This document shows, one piece after another, positions 51,218 through 60,121 of a stretch of 64,000 bases of DNA (position 1 is its first letter; each line of letters opens with the position of its first letter). The position numbers and the translations under genes were made by a program. The DNA comes from JAXHNE01 sp038316995 (GTDB lineage: Bacteria; Patescibacteriota; Saccharimonadia; Saccharimonadales; JAXHNE01), in the NCBI GenBank assembly GCA_038316995.1, contig JBBQAZ010000001.1, positions 1-64,000 of the forward strand, given 5' to 3'. Under the pieces are notes generated by a model. The model was not told where the DNA came from. It saw only the letters and a list, made by a program, of their open reading frames with translations, and ran no database searches.

Positions 51218-51487
51218 TTATTCTTCTGTAAGAAACGCTTCTATATCTGCGTCACTCAGCTCGCGTGTTGCAGCAATGTGCGCATGAAGTGCGCTGGTGG
51301 CCATATCATACCCAATCACTTTGCCTTGCAGATAGTTAACCCGCGGGTCTTCCATAAGCTCATCAACGCCGCGATCAGCTTTTGCTTGCTCAAGCTGAAC
51401 TTTTGCTTCGTTTGCCTCACGAGCAAGCTCATTATGAACATGTAGTAGCGCATCGTGTTCGTTTGGTGAGTGGTTTCTATCTGTCAT
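51218..51487 (-). CDS. Small helical hypothetical protein (89 aa)
   Basis: Helical and charged, no membrane segment, with several His in the first third (NHSPNEHDALLHVHNEL) and an acidic end (DADIEAFLTEE). TACAAT (51497-51502, extended TGC) ends 9 nt before the ATG, which suggests a leaderless message. No family recognised. Confidence 0.6.
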   Translation of the reverse strand: MTDRNHSPNEHDALLHVHNELAREANEAKVQLEQAKADRGVDELMEDPRVNYLQGKVIGYDMATSALHAHIAATRELSDADIEAFLTEE

Positions 51488-51533
51488 TGACTTATTATTG
51501 TAGCATAAATACGCATAATGTACAACCTTATAT

Positions 51534-52820
51534 TTATTTTGTCAACACTTGCTCAATGATACGCCTTTCGTTCCACGGCATGTCTTTTCCGCCCATGTTT
51601 CTGGCGTTTTGGTGACCAATGCCCGTGATTATCACCACGTCGTCTTTTCCCGCGGCTTTCAGTGCCGCACCAATTGCCTTTTTGCGGTCGGCTATCTCTG
51701 TAGTTTTGCTCTTTCCCCTGCCTGCTTCTATGCCTTTCATTACCGCCTTTCGGATAGCATCACCGTCTTCTGTGTAGGTTTCGTCGTCTGTTAAATAAAT
51801 TCTGTCGGCGTGATTGGCTGCAACTTCTCCCATTTTTGGACGTTTGTTTTTGTCCCTGTCTCCTGTTGCTCCGAACACAATTAATACCCTGCCCTTGTTT
51901 CCTACTGCGCCGCGACCGGCTTGTAGTACTTTCTCCAATGCATCCCCCGTCACTGCGTAATCAATCCAGATTTTAAACGCCTGCCCTACTTCCACGGATT
52001 CCATACGGCCCGGAATGGTTCCAAGCGCAGCAAGTCCTTTTGCAATGTGTTTTGGGCGAATTCTTAGTGCCAACGCGACTGTGGCTGCGGCAGAAGCATT
52101 GGCGACGTTAAACACACCGGCTTGTTGAATATGAAGCTCAATGGCTTTGTCTCCATTCATAAGCTGCCAACTCATGCCGTTATTTGTAGCTTTTATTCCT
52201 TTAATTCGCTCTGATGCATCGCCACTTTCGCCGTAACTAACCGCTTGGCCAACAGATTGGCCAAGGAAATAGTCATAGCGTTCATCGTCTGCATTTAATA
52301 CGCAAAACTTTGGATCCATATATCTGTTAAAAAGACGTGCTTTGGCTTTGGCATATCTATTCATCGTTCCATGATAATCCAGGTGATCTTGGGTGAGGTT
52401 GGTCAGCACCGCAACTTCTATCGGGATACCTAATAATTTGTGCTGATCAAGTGCCTGACTGGTAACTTCTAAAATCAAAAAATCTACGTCTGCTTTTCTG
52501 GCTTTTTTAAGAAAAGACAGCAGTTTGCCGGTAAGAGGCAGCGTGCGATGCGTGTGATTCGGTTCGGATTTACCAGCTAGTTCAATCAGTGCAGTCGTGT
52601 ACATAGCGGTTTTGTAGCCACTGGCTTTTAAGATTTCGTTTATGTAACAGCAAGTTGTGGTTTTACCATTTGTGCCCGTCACTGCAATAATGCGCAGTTT
52701 TCGTGCTGGAAAGCGGTAGCGGGCTTGGAGTGCATACATGCGTCCGCGACGATATGATTCTTCTGCAATCTTTACCCCTGTTTTTGGGACTACTTTTCTG
52801 ACAAGTTTCTTTGGCTCCAT
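51534..52820 (-). CDS. MurE-like Mur ligase (UDP-MurNAc-peptide synthetase family)
   Basis: 428 residues, shorter than usual MurE (~490) because most of the N-terminal UDP-binding domain is missing. ATP loop ITAVTGTNGKTTTCCYIN-type motif (AVTGTNGKTTT), the central TNLTQDHLDYHGTM, the carbamylated-Lys region, TIPGRMESV, and the C-domain. The MurE substrate motif DNPR(xED) is replaced by DDETYTED, so the amino acid it adds cannot be assumed to be diaminopimelate or lysine. TATACT (52828-52833 complement) ends 7 nt before the ATG. Divergent from tsaD with shared -10. Confidence 0.8.
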   Translation of the reverse strand: MEPKKLVRKVVPKTGVKIAEESYRRGRMYALQARYRFPARKLRIIAVTGTNGKTTTCCYINEILKASGYKTAMYTTALIELAGKSEPNHTHRTLPLTGKLLSFLKKARKADVDFLILEVTSQALDQHKLLGIPIEVAVLTNLTQDHLDYHGTMNRYAKAKARLFNRYMDPKFCVLNADDERYDYFLGQSVGQAVSYGESGDASERIKGIKATNNGMSWQLMNGDKAIELHIQQAGVFNVANASAAATVALALRIRPKHIAKGLAALGTIPGRMESVEVGQAFKIWIDYAVTGDALEKVLQAGRGAVGNKGRVLIVFGATGDRDKNKRPKMGEVAANHADRIYLTDDETYTEDGDAIRKAVMKGIEAGRGKSKTTEIADRKKAIGAALKAAGKDDVVIITGIGHQNARNMGGKDMPWNERRIIEQVLTK

Positions 52821-52827
52821 ACCTTAC

Positions 52828-52835
52828 AGTATACT
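52828..52835. promoter_or_regulatory. Overlapping divergent -10 boxes (murE-like / tsaD)
   Basis: The 8-bp palindrome AGTATACT is TATACT on both strands (52828-52833 minus, 52830-52835 plus). It ends 7 nt from the murE-like ATG and 12 nt from the tsaD ATG. Confidence 0.6.
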
Positions 52836-52847
52836 TGGTAACCGAAC

Positions 52848-53954
52848 ATGAAAATACTAGGAATTGAAACAAGTTGTGACGAAACTGCTGCTGCGGTCGT
52901 AGAAAATGGGCAGAAGCTACTATCTAACGCCGTTTTATCCAGCATGGATCTGCACGCGGCTTATGGTGGCGTGGTTCCGGAAATTGCCGCCCGCAGCCAC
53001 ATAGAAGCCATCACCCCGGTCATCAACCAAGCACTCCTAGAAGCCTACTACAACACATTCCCAAGTTTCCGCGGTCAAACCGTGGAATCAGAAGCACTGT
53101 GGGGGGAGATCGATGGGATTGCGGTCACTTATGGGGCGGGGCTGGGTGGTTCTCTTTTGGTTGGCGTGATGAGCGCAAGAACCTACGCCATTACTAAAAA
53201 CAAGCCACTTTACGCTATCAACCACGTTGAAGGCCATATTTATGCCAACTTTTTGACCGAGACTTCCCTTCCCGGCTATGCATTACGCCAAAAACAGCCA
53301 GAGTTCCCTATGCTGGGGCTGATAGTAAGTGGTGGACATTCGCAGATTGTCGTTTGGAAAGATCACTTTGATTATCAGTTACTTGGGCAGACCACCGACG
53401 ACGCCATTGGCGAGGCGTTTGATAAAGTCGCCAAACTGCTAGGACTCCCCTACCCTGGCGGCCCAAGCGTGGGTAAACTTGCTATGATCGGTGACGCGTT
53501 TGCCTACAAACTGCCTAAGGCTCAGCTGAAAGAAAAATACAACTACAGCTTTTCTGGTGTTAAAACAGCTGTTCTGCGCCTCGCCCAGAGTGAGATTGGT
53601 GAAGATCACCGCTTCCCATCTTTTAAGATTGCAGAAAGGCTCTCTGAAGCTCAGAAGGCCAACATTGCAGCCAGTTTCCAGCGCGTCGCCATAGAGACGG
53701 TAGTAGATAAGGTCGTCACGGCGTATGAAGAGTATCAACCAAAATCAGTAGTTATTGGCGGTGGCGTAGCGGCTAGCCCAGAACTCCGCAAGCAATTATC
53801 TGACCGACTCCCCCTGCCTATCGAATATAACGATCCAAAACTAATGACCGACAACGGCGCAATGATTGCTACATTAGGCTGTTTCCACGCAATGAACGAT
53901 AAACCAACAGCTGACCCTTACTCCCTAGAAATCGCCCCAAACCTGTCTATGTAA
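52848..53954 (+). CDS. tsaD: tRNA N6-adenosine threonylcarbamoyltransferase
   Basis: 368 residues. With TsaB/TsaE it makes t6A37 in ANN-decoding tRNAs. ASKHA-fold motifs: ILGIETSCDETAAAVV, VVPEIAARSHIEAI, AVTYGAGLGGSLLVG, the metal His pair in INHVEGHIYANF, GGHSQIVVWKDH, DDAIGEAFDKVAKLLGLPYPGG, and VIGGGVAASPEL. A short insert is present after SHIEAITPVI. The stop codon lies directly against that of the convergent relE-like gene. Confidence 0.97.
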   Translation: MKILGIETSCDETAAAVVENGQKLLSNAVLSSMDLHAAYGGVVPEIAARSHIEAITPVINQALLEAYYNTFPSFRGQTVESEALWGEIDGIAVTYGAGLGGSLLVGVMSARTYAITKNKPLYAINHVEGHIYANFLTETSLPGYALRQKQPEFPMLGLIVSGGHSQIVVWKDHFDYQLLGQTTDDAIGEAFDKVAKLLGLPYPGGPSVGKLAMIGDAFAYKLPKAQLKEKYNYSFSGVKTAVLRLAQSEIGEDHRFPSFKIAERLSEAQKANIAASFQRVAIETVVDKVVTAYEEYQPKSVVIGGGVAASPELRKQLSDRLPLPIEYNDPKLMTDNGAMIATLGCFHAMNDKPTADPYSLEIAPNLSM

Positions 53955-54200
53955 TTAAAAATCTTTGTAGGTTTGATCATCACGCCTACCAACAGACAGA
54001 ACCTTTATTTTTCCTTTTTCTACCGAAAAAATAATTCTTATTCTGCCTTTTCGCGCCCGATAGATATCTTTTTGCCCTTTTAGGGGTTTTATGTCTAGAT
54101 GATCTATTTCGTTATTTACAATATCAAGTAGCAAGGCTTGTACATTATCTAACTCTCTATTTGAAAGTTTAGCGAGAAACTTTTTTATCTTGTCGGCCAC
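53955..54200 (-). CDS. RelE/ParE-family toxin
   Basis: 81 residues. Family pattern: an N-terminal helical pair (FLAKLSNRELDNVQALL), then LKGQKDIYRARKGRIRIIFSVE and IKVLSVGRRDDQTYKDF, the usual beta sheet with Arg residues. RelE toxins cut mRNA in the ribosome A site; ParE-like ones poison gyrase. It is encoded after and overlaps its antitoxin by 32 nt. Confidence 0.85.
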   Translation of the reverse strand: MADKIKKFLAKLSNRELDNVQALLLDIVNNEIDHLDIKPLKGQKDIYRARKGRIRIIFSVEKGKIKVLSVGRRDDQTYKDF

Positions 54201-54462
54201 GTTTTGTTTGCTCGGCTTTTAGTTCATCTATTGAATTAAGTACATCTTCGATAGGCACACCCTCTGGTGTAATAGTCGTAAAATCAATCACGGTATTCCA
54301 AATAGGTTCGTTCATTGGGACAATCCGAAATAAAGCCTTGGAATGACGCTTTACCACATATGACTTTCCTTTGTTAACGCCCTGAATAACACTATCTGCA
54401 TTCTCGCGTAGTTCACGAAACCCGATGTCTTCAGTGTGCATGTTAGATTCGATGTATTTCAT
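54169..54462 (-). CDS. Phd/YefM-family antitoxin
   Basis: 97 residues. The N-terminal DNA-binding part has FRELRENADSVIQGVNKGKSYVVKRHSKALFRIV, the prevent-host-death signature. The C-terminal acidic/helical part neutralises the toxin. TAAACT (54469-54474) ends 6 nt before the ATG. Tandem repeats in the promoter suggest autoregulation. Confidence 0.85.
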   Translation of the reverse strand: MKYIESNMHTEDIGFRELRENADSVIQGVNKGKSYVVKRHSKALFRIVPMNEPIWNTVIDFTTITPEGVPIEDVLNSIDELKAEQTKRGRQDKKVSR

Positions 54463-54468
54463 GCTTAA

Positions 54469-54496
54469 AGTTTAACAAATGTTTAACAAATGTCAA
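54469..54496 (-). promoter_or_regulatory. Toxin-antitoxin promoter with tandem 11-bp repeats
   Basis: Minus strand TTGACA (54491-54496), 16 nt, TAAACT (54469-54474). Two head-to-tail TTTAACAAATG copies (54471-54481, 54482-54492; plus-strand reading) fill the promoter, likely sites for the antitoxin or the complex. Confidence 0.6.
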
Positions 54497-54544
54497 TGAT
54501 TGGTCATCATGTAAATAATGCACCCCTGTTGTGGTATAATGGTT

Positions 54545-54772
54545 ATGAAAACAAAAATGTGGGAACTGCCAGAGCTAGCCACTCCGGTTGAACATTTGGA
54601 ACAAAATATCAGTTTGGCGTTTGAAGTGAGGGGTTATCCGGCAATTGACGGAAAAACCTTTGAGTTCTATTGCCAAATTTCACGTGAAAAACAAGCTATT
54701 TGCACAGACTTAACAGACATATTCTTTGTACTTTTTTGTCTATTCTATCAGGGGTGGTATGATGAAGTCTGA
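54545..54772 (+). CDS. Possible small protein before valS (75 aa)
   Basis: TATAAT (54535-54540, extended TGG) ends 4 nt before ATG 54545, so this frame could be read from a leaderless message. Residues 1-50 are hydrophilic (LPELATPVEHLEQNIS); the last part is hydrophobic and aromatic (DIFFVLFCLFYQGWYDEV). A second promoter-like pair for valS (TTGTCT, 16 nt, TATGAT) lies inside its end, and the frame could instead be only a transcribed leader of valS. Confidence 0.4.
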   Translation: MKTKMWELPELATPVEHLEQNISLAFEVRGYPAIDGKTFEFYCQISREKQAICTDLTDIFFVLFCLFYQGWYDEV

Positions 54773-54798
54773 AATTTAGGTGAAAAGGGAACTACAAC

Positions 54799-57426
54799 GT
54801 GAAATTACCGAAGGTTTACGAACCAAAATTATATGAAAAGGATATTTACGCGCTCTGGGAAAAGAGTGAGGTATTCTTAGCTGACCCCAAGAGTAAAAAA
54901 GAACACTTTAGTATCAGTATGCCACCACCGAATGAAACAGGGACTCTGAGCCTTGGCCACGCTATGTACAGCCTCCAGGACATCATGGCACGCTACCAAC
55001 GATTACAGGGGAAAGATGTGCTCTGGCTACCTGGAACAGATCACGCAGCGCTTGCGGTAAACTCGCTTATCGAAAAACAGCTAGCTGATGAAGGAACAGA
55101 TAAACACGCTATTGGCAGAGATGAGTTCCTCCGTCGTACCAAAGAATTTGTGGCAAGTAGCCGTGGAACGATGATTGAACAAATGCGCTCAATGGGCTTT
55201 AGCGCAGACTGGACGCGTCAACGCTATACCCTAGACGATTCGCTTAACCGTGCAGTCAACGAAACGTTTGTTAGTATGCACTCTGACGGACTAATTTACA
55301 GAGGTAACCGGATTGTAAACTGGGATCCAAACTTAGAGACAAATGTGTCTGATGACGAGGTTGAGCGAGTAGAAGAAACCGCCAAATTCTACACCTTCAA
55401 ATACGGCCCGTTTGAAATCAGTACTGCCCGCCCAGAAACCAAGTTTGGCGATAAATACGTGGTGATGCACCCTGACGACAAACGCTACAGTAAGTACAAG
55501 CACGGCGATACCTTTGAAGCTGAGTGGATTAATGGAAAAGTAACCGCTACGGTTATCAAAGATAAAGCAGTCGATCCAAAGTTTGGAACAGGAGTCATGA
55601 CCATTACACCGTGGCATGATATGACCGACTTTGAGATTGCCGAGCGTCACAATTTAGACAAGCAACAAATTATCGATTTCCACGGCAATCTACTGCCAGT
55701 TGCAAAGGAATTTGCCGGCATGTCGATTGCGGATGCCCGCCCTAAAATTGTTGAAAAGCTGGATAAAAAGGGACTATTGGTCAAGATTGACGAAAATTAT
55801 GTACACAGTATAGCGGTGAACGAACGAGGTAAAGGGATTATCGAGCCGCAAATCCGCCTGCAGTGGTTTGTGGATGTAAATAAAAAAGCCGTGGAGTGGA
55901 AGGGTAAAAAACATTCTCTGAAAGAAATTATGCAAAATGTTGTCAGAAATGGTGATATTGAAATTTTACCTAAGCGTTTCGAGAAAATTTACTTCCATTG
56001 GGTGGATAATTTGCACGATTGGTGCCTAAGTCGACAAATTTGGTGGGGGCACCGTATCCCAGCCTGGTACCGCACTAATGCCGAAGGGGAGACAGAGACA
56101 TATGTTGGCATGCAGCCACCGCTTGATGACGGGGCAGAAGGATTTCATACCTGGGAACAAGACGCCGATACCCTCGATACGTGGTTTAGCTCTTCGCTGT
56201 GGACTTGGAGCACACTCTTTGATCCTGAACTGGCTACTAACCAAGACATGACATTCGAAGAACTACTCGAGAAAAGTCCGGATTTTCAAGCCTATCACCC
56301 AACGAGCGTTATGGAGACGGGATGGGACATTCTTCCAATTTGGGTGGCAAAAATGATACTTTCGACGACCTACATGACCAAGCAAATTCCATTCAAAACG
56401 GTGTATTTACACGGTATGGTCAGGGCGGAAGACGGCAAAAAAATGAGCAAAAGCCGCCCAGAATCCATCGTTAATCCGCTCGATGTCATAGAAGAGTACG
56501 GCACCGATGCACTGCGCATGGGATTGATTGCAGGCGTTGCTGCCGGGCAAGACATGAACTGGAGCAGGGGACGAATAGAAGCCGCGAGGAACTTCTGTAA
56601 TAAACTCTGGAACATTGCACGGTATATAGAAGGTAAGCTTGAAGATCACACTCCAGGTACGCCAGAAGCCAAATCATTGGCAGATCATTGGATACTTCAG
56701 AATATGAACTATTGTATAGATTCTGTGACTGACGCTTTGGAAAACTATCGGTTTGCGGAAGCCTACGACACGTTGTACCACTTTGTGTGGGACGATGTAG
56801 CCGATTGGTACATAGAGGCGAGTAAAACGGATGAAAACCTCGACATGATGAGCTACGTGCTTGATACGTGCCTGAAACTGCTGCATCCTTTTGCGCCATT
56901 TGTGACAGAAACCATTTGGCAAACGCTTCACCCGGAAAAAGTACTACTAGCAGTTTCGCCGTGGCCAAAGAAAAAAAAGGCCGATAAAGAACAGGCAAAA
57001 ACTTTTGAAGACCTCAGGGTAATAATTTCTGAAATTCGCTACATAAAGAATGAGCTTAAGGTGCAAGACGTCAGTCTGTATCATAACGGGGAAGAGTTCA
57101 TAGATAATAATGCAAACCTAGTTAAGGCGTTTGCTAGGTTGGAAGAAGTAAAATCTGTGCGTGACGGCAGCGGGCTGAACCTTACACAAACACCCTACAA
57201 CGTTTGGCTAAATATCGACAAGAAAGCTGTCCAACAATTTTTGACAACCCTTAAAGAAAAACAGACTAACTATCATGCAACGATAAAACAGCTTGAAGGA
57301 CGATTAAGCAATAAATCCTACGTAGCTAACGCTCCCAAAAAGATTGTTGAACAAACAAAAGAACAATTAGAGGAAAACAAAGCCCTGCTTGAGAAGCTAG
57401 AATCAGAGATTAAACGGTTTAATTAA
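54799..57426 (+). CDS. valS: Valyl-tRNA synthetase
   Basis: 875 residues. Class I synthetase: PPPNETGTLSLGHAM is the HIGH region and KKMSKSRPESIVNPLDV the KMSKS loop. The editing (CP1) domain includes ARPETKFGDKYVVMHP. AGQDMNWSRGRIEAARNFCNKLWN is typical of ValRS, and the C-terminal coiled-coil arm (QTNYHATIKQLEGRL to the end) is also ValRS-specific. It starts with GTG 54799, with AAGGGA upstream. The 3' end overlaps the convergent XRE-HAD gene by 4 bp. Confidence 0.96.
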   Translation: MKLPKVYEPKLYEKDIYALWEKSEVFLADPKSKKEHFSISMPPPNETGTLSLGHAMYSLQDIMARYQRLQGKDVLWLPGTDHAALAVNSLIEKQLADEGTDKHAIGRDEFLRRTKEFVASSRGTMIEQMRSMGFSADWTRQRYTLDDSLNRAVNETFVSMHSDGLIYRGNRIVNWDPNLETNVSDDEVERVEETAKFYTFKYGPFEISTARPETKFGDKYVVMHPDDKRYSKYKHGDTFEAEWINGKVTATVIKDKAVDPKFGTGVMTITPWHDMTDFEIAERHNLDKQQIIDFHGNLLPVAKEFAGMSIADARPKIVEKLDKKGLLVKIDENYVHSIAVNERGKGIIEPQIRLQWFVDVNKKAVEWKGKKHSLKEIMQNVVRNGDIEILPKRFEKIYFHWVDNLHDWCLSRQIWWGHRIPAWYRTNAEGETETYVGMQPPLDDGAEGFHTWEQDADTLDTWFSSSLWTWSTLFDPELATNQDMTFEELLEKSPDFQAYHPTSVMETGWDILPIWVAKMILSTTYMTKQIPFKTVYLHGMVRAEDGKKMSKSRPESIVNPLDVIEEYGTDALRMGLIAGVAAGQDMNWSRGRIEAARNFCNKLWNIARYIEGKLEDHTPGTPEAKSLADHWILQNMNYCIDSVTDALENYRFAEAYDTLYHFVWDDVADWYIEASKTDENLDMMSYVLDTCLKLLHPFAPFVTETIWQTLHPEKVLLAVSPWPKKKKADKEQAKTFEDLRVIISEIRYIKNELKVQDVSLYHNGEEFIDNNANLVKAFARLEEVKSVRDGSGLNLTQTPYNVWLNIDKKAVQQFLTTLKEKQTNYHATIKQLEGRLSNKSYVANAPKKIVEQTKEQLEENKALLEKLESEIKRFN

Positions 57427-58271
57427 AATTCTAAGGCTTCGCGGACTCGATCGGCAGATTCGTCTGGGCGATAATCGTCAAACCATAACACCTTCCAACC
57501 ACTGCGTTCTGCAGTCATGATATTTGTTCGGGAATCGTCTACAAATAAAATCTCTTCTGGTGATACCCCAGAGCGTTCCTGGGCTACATTAAATATTTCT
57601 TGTTCTGGTTTTATGGACCTTACCTCTGAGGAGTCAATAATTGCGTCATAATTTACCCGTGGAAGCATGTTTTGTTCGATCATGGCAGAGATAAACCCTG
57701 GCATGATGTTGCTAAGTAACCCGACTTTATAGTGTTGCACCGCCCACTCAACTAGAGTGGACATCTCTGATATTGGCTCGACTGATTCAAGATAATGCTT
57801 GCGCCAATCAAGACCTTCGCAATGAAGTTTTTCATTCAAAATTGTGTTGAATTCATCGATGCTCATTTCGCCACGACACACTGCGTCGTTGTAGTGCCAA
57901 AAAATAGACTCAATTACATCGGCTTGGGCACCGCTTTGGGTAGCAATAGATGCGAATGCACGGTGAAAAAACCGTACCAAACAGCCGTTTATATCAAAAT
58001 ACACGAACTTCACACCGCTTTTTGCTTGTTTCTTTTCTATCACTGTAGGAGTTAGGTGACTAATAGATGAGCCGACTAACTCGTCCATAGATAGCCCGAG
58101 CACTCCAGCAATTTGGGCAATAGTAAAAATAGAAGGGGATTTGATAGCGCCACGCTCAATCTTGGCAAGTGTTGAATAACTCAAATCAGCACGCTGACAC
58201 AACTCTTGTTGCGTCAATCCTGCATTTTTACGAGCACTTTTTAGTGCCGTGGCTAACCCCACCTCATCCAT
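57423..58271 (-). CDS. XRE helix-turn-helix regulator fused to a HAD-like phosphatase
   Basis: 282 residues. Residues about 5-68 are an XRE HTH (ALKSARKNAGLTQQELCQRA, LSYSTLAKIERGAIKSPSI). Residues about 88-280 are a HAD-IA hydrolase: motif I FDINGCLVRFF (Asp, with Asn as second residue), motif II GLLSNIMPG, motif III SIKPEQEIF (Lys), motif IV ILFVDDSRTNIMTAE. The HAD part may sense a phosphorylated ligand or act as an enzyme controlled with DNA binding. TATTAT (58278-58283) ends 6 nt before the ATG. No clear target gene next to it. Confidence 0.87.
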   Translation of the reverse strand: MDEVGLATALKSARKNAGLTQQELCQRADLSYSTLAKIERGAIKSPSIFTIAQIAGVLGLSMDELVGSSISHLTPTVIEKKQAKSGVKFVYFDINGCLVRFFHRAFASIATQSGAQADVIESIFWHYNDAVCRGEMSIDEFNTILNEKLHCEGLDWRKHYLESVEPISEMSTLVEWAVQHYKVGLLSNIMPGFISAMIEQNMLPRVNYDAIIDSSEVRSIKPEQEIFNVAQERSGVSPEEILFVDDSRTNIMTAERSGWKVLWFDDYRPDESADRVREALEF

Positions 58272-58326
58272 AGCACAATAATATCCTTTTTAGAGGGAAA
58301 AACCAAGCAAAACTAGCACTAAATGG

Positions 58327-58506
58327 CTAGTTTCTTGAAATAAAACTAAGTAAGGTGACGGTAATTAAGAAGGCTGTGGCAGCAGCCACGAAAGCGACAG
58401 TGGCTGCTTGTGACATATTTTTACCAGTTTTGTTCATAAGTTTCGAGTATACCCAGGTACCAAACCCGATAGCTATCAAGAATCCGATAAATGAATTACT
58501 AAACAT
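58327..58506 (-). CDS. Small two-helix membrane protein (59 aa)
   Basis: Two membrane segments (about residues 4-22 and 36-54) separated by a short charged loop (KLMNKTGKNMSQ). No family recognised. ATG 58506 is chosen because TACAAT (58513-58518, extended TGC) ends 6 nt before it; the longer reading begins upstream of that box. Confidence 0.6.
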   Translation of the reverse strand: MFSNSFIGFLIAIGFGTWVYSKLMNKTGKNMSQAATVAFVAAATAFLITVTLLSFISRN

Positions 58507-58607
58507 GACTGAATTGTAGCACCAATTCAAGCGGGGCAGACCCTAAAATGTAAGACCAACGTTTTTTGTTCTAGAAAAAAACCAAAGAGTTGCCATACTA
58601 GAGTGCA

Positions 58608-60107
58608 ATGATGGAACAAGAAGCTCAAGTTGAAATAGGCACGCTCCAGCCAGCAACGCGTTTTGAACGTTACGCCAAGGTAATGGGGAAGATTGCTGGA
58701 CTTGGGGTTTTAGCTACTTCTGGTGTTGTGATAGGCGCCATTCACGATCCTGTGGAAGCCCGGCTTGGACCGCACCGTATTGAGGCTACAGCTACGTTTG
58801 ATTCACAGCAAACTGTTGACTTTGGGCCATTCGATAGTCTTGATAAGCCAGCTGATTTTCCGTTTGGGGCAGGGGTAGATCTCACTGTAAAAGGCAATGT
58901 AAAAGACGATATCTACATGGAAGATTACGCCAGGTTTCTAAGTAATCCGTCTAACGATATCAGGGCCCTACAAAACGGCTTTCGTGAACAAGCATTAAAG
59001 CACGCTGGACTAACAACTGCTGCCGCTCTCGGTGGTTATCTGCTGCTAGGTAAACGCAGAAGAGAAGAACACTGGAATAATCTTGAAAAATTTCACGCTT
59101 CTAAGCTCGTAGCAGTTCTAATAATTGGTTCAACGGTAGCATTCGCTACAACCTCTTCAGCAGGTTCTGACTACAGCACGCCAGTTTCGGATGTATTTGA
59201 CGGGACGGTTCTTGAAGGAGCGCGAGCGAAGGGGCCAATTATGAACAAGCTTGTGAACGAGTTCGCGCCGGAAGTCCTTGAGCTATTGGAAGACAACAAC
59301 GATTTCTACAACAAGGTGGTAGAAAATTTGGAAACAGCCACCTATAAAAAATACATTTTGCGCAGCAATGAAACATTGCAAACGGCGCTATTTTACACAG
59401 ACAACCACTGTAATTTGGGCATGGCGCGAGCAATTGGAGTGCTTGAAAAAGCCTCTGGGTCTGAGCTTATTTTTGACGGCGGTGACACAACTATGGGCGG
59501 CACAGAATTTGAGGCACAGTGTTTTGCAGTTATTGCAGACGCCACTCAGGCACCGGTGGTATTTGCTGCCGGAAACCACGATGGAAAAATTACTGAAGAC
59601 CAAGCTAAACGCAAAGGCTTTAGGGTGCTAAATGGGGAGCTGAAGCAGGTGAACGGGATCACGGTGCTTGGCGATAATGATCCTAGGCGCAGTGAATTCG
59701 CCCAGGAAATTGCGCTAAATGGCAATGAGGATGAAGCGGCAATGTCTAAAAGACTCGCTGAAGTCGCCTGTGACTCAAAGAATCAAGTAGACGTGCTATT
59801 AGTTCATGACGCCTCTACCGCTCGTGAAAGTCTGGAAAACGGCTGTGTTGATTTAGCATTAAGCGGACATACCCATAAATACAGCGTTGAAGAACATGAG
59901 TCTGGCTCTGTGCAAATTGTGGGCGGAACTGCCGGAGGAAAATCAGGAGGCGGCTCAACGTTTGGACCGCTTAGGGCAAACGCAGAGCTATATTTACTTC
60001 AGTTTGACAGGAGTAACGGAAGTTATATAAGACACCAGCAAATCACAATTCATAAAGATGCAAATGTAACGATTGGCGAAGCATCGTTTGCAGGACCACA
60101 AAGCTAA
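58608..60107 (+). CDS. Membrane-bound calcineurin-like metallophosphoesterase
   Basis: 499 residues. A membrane segment near 27-46, a second near 130-145 and a third near 165-185 flank a Pro/Asp-rich domain. The C-terminal half is a metallophosphatase: YTDNHCNLG (DxH), IFDGGDTTMGG (GD), FAAGNHDGK (GNHD), LLVHDAS (His), LSGHTHKYS (GHxH). All metal ligands are present, so it is probably active, outside the cell or on the inner face. CATACT (58594-58599, extended TGC) ends 8 nt before the ATG. Substrate unknown. Confidence 0.85.
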   Translation: MMEQEAQVEIGTLQPATRFERYAKVMGKIAGLGVLATSGVVIGAIHDPVEARLGPHRIEATATFDSQQTVDFGPFDSLDKPADFPFGAGVDLTVKGNVKDDIYMEDYARFLSNPSNDIRALQNGFREQALKHAGLTTAAALGGYLLLGKRRREEHWNNLEKFHASKLVAVLIIGSTVAFATTSSAGSDYSTPVSDVFDGTVLEGARAKGPIMNKLVNEFAPEVLELLEDNNDFYNKVVENLETATYKKYILRSNETLQTALFYTDNHCNLGMARAIGVLEKASGSELIFDGGDTTMGGTEFEAQCFAVIADATQAPVVFAAGNHDGKITEDQAKRKGFRVLNGELKQVNGITVLGDNDPRRSEFAQEIALNGNEDEAAMSKRLAEVACDSKNQVDVLLVHDASTARESLENGCVDLALSGHTHKYSVEEHESGSVQIVGGTAGGKSGGGSTFGPLRANAELYLLQFDRSNGSYIRHQQITIHKDANVTIGEASFAGPQS

Positions 60108-60121
60108 GTTACAATAAACAC

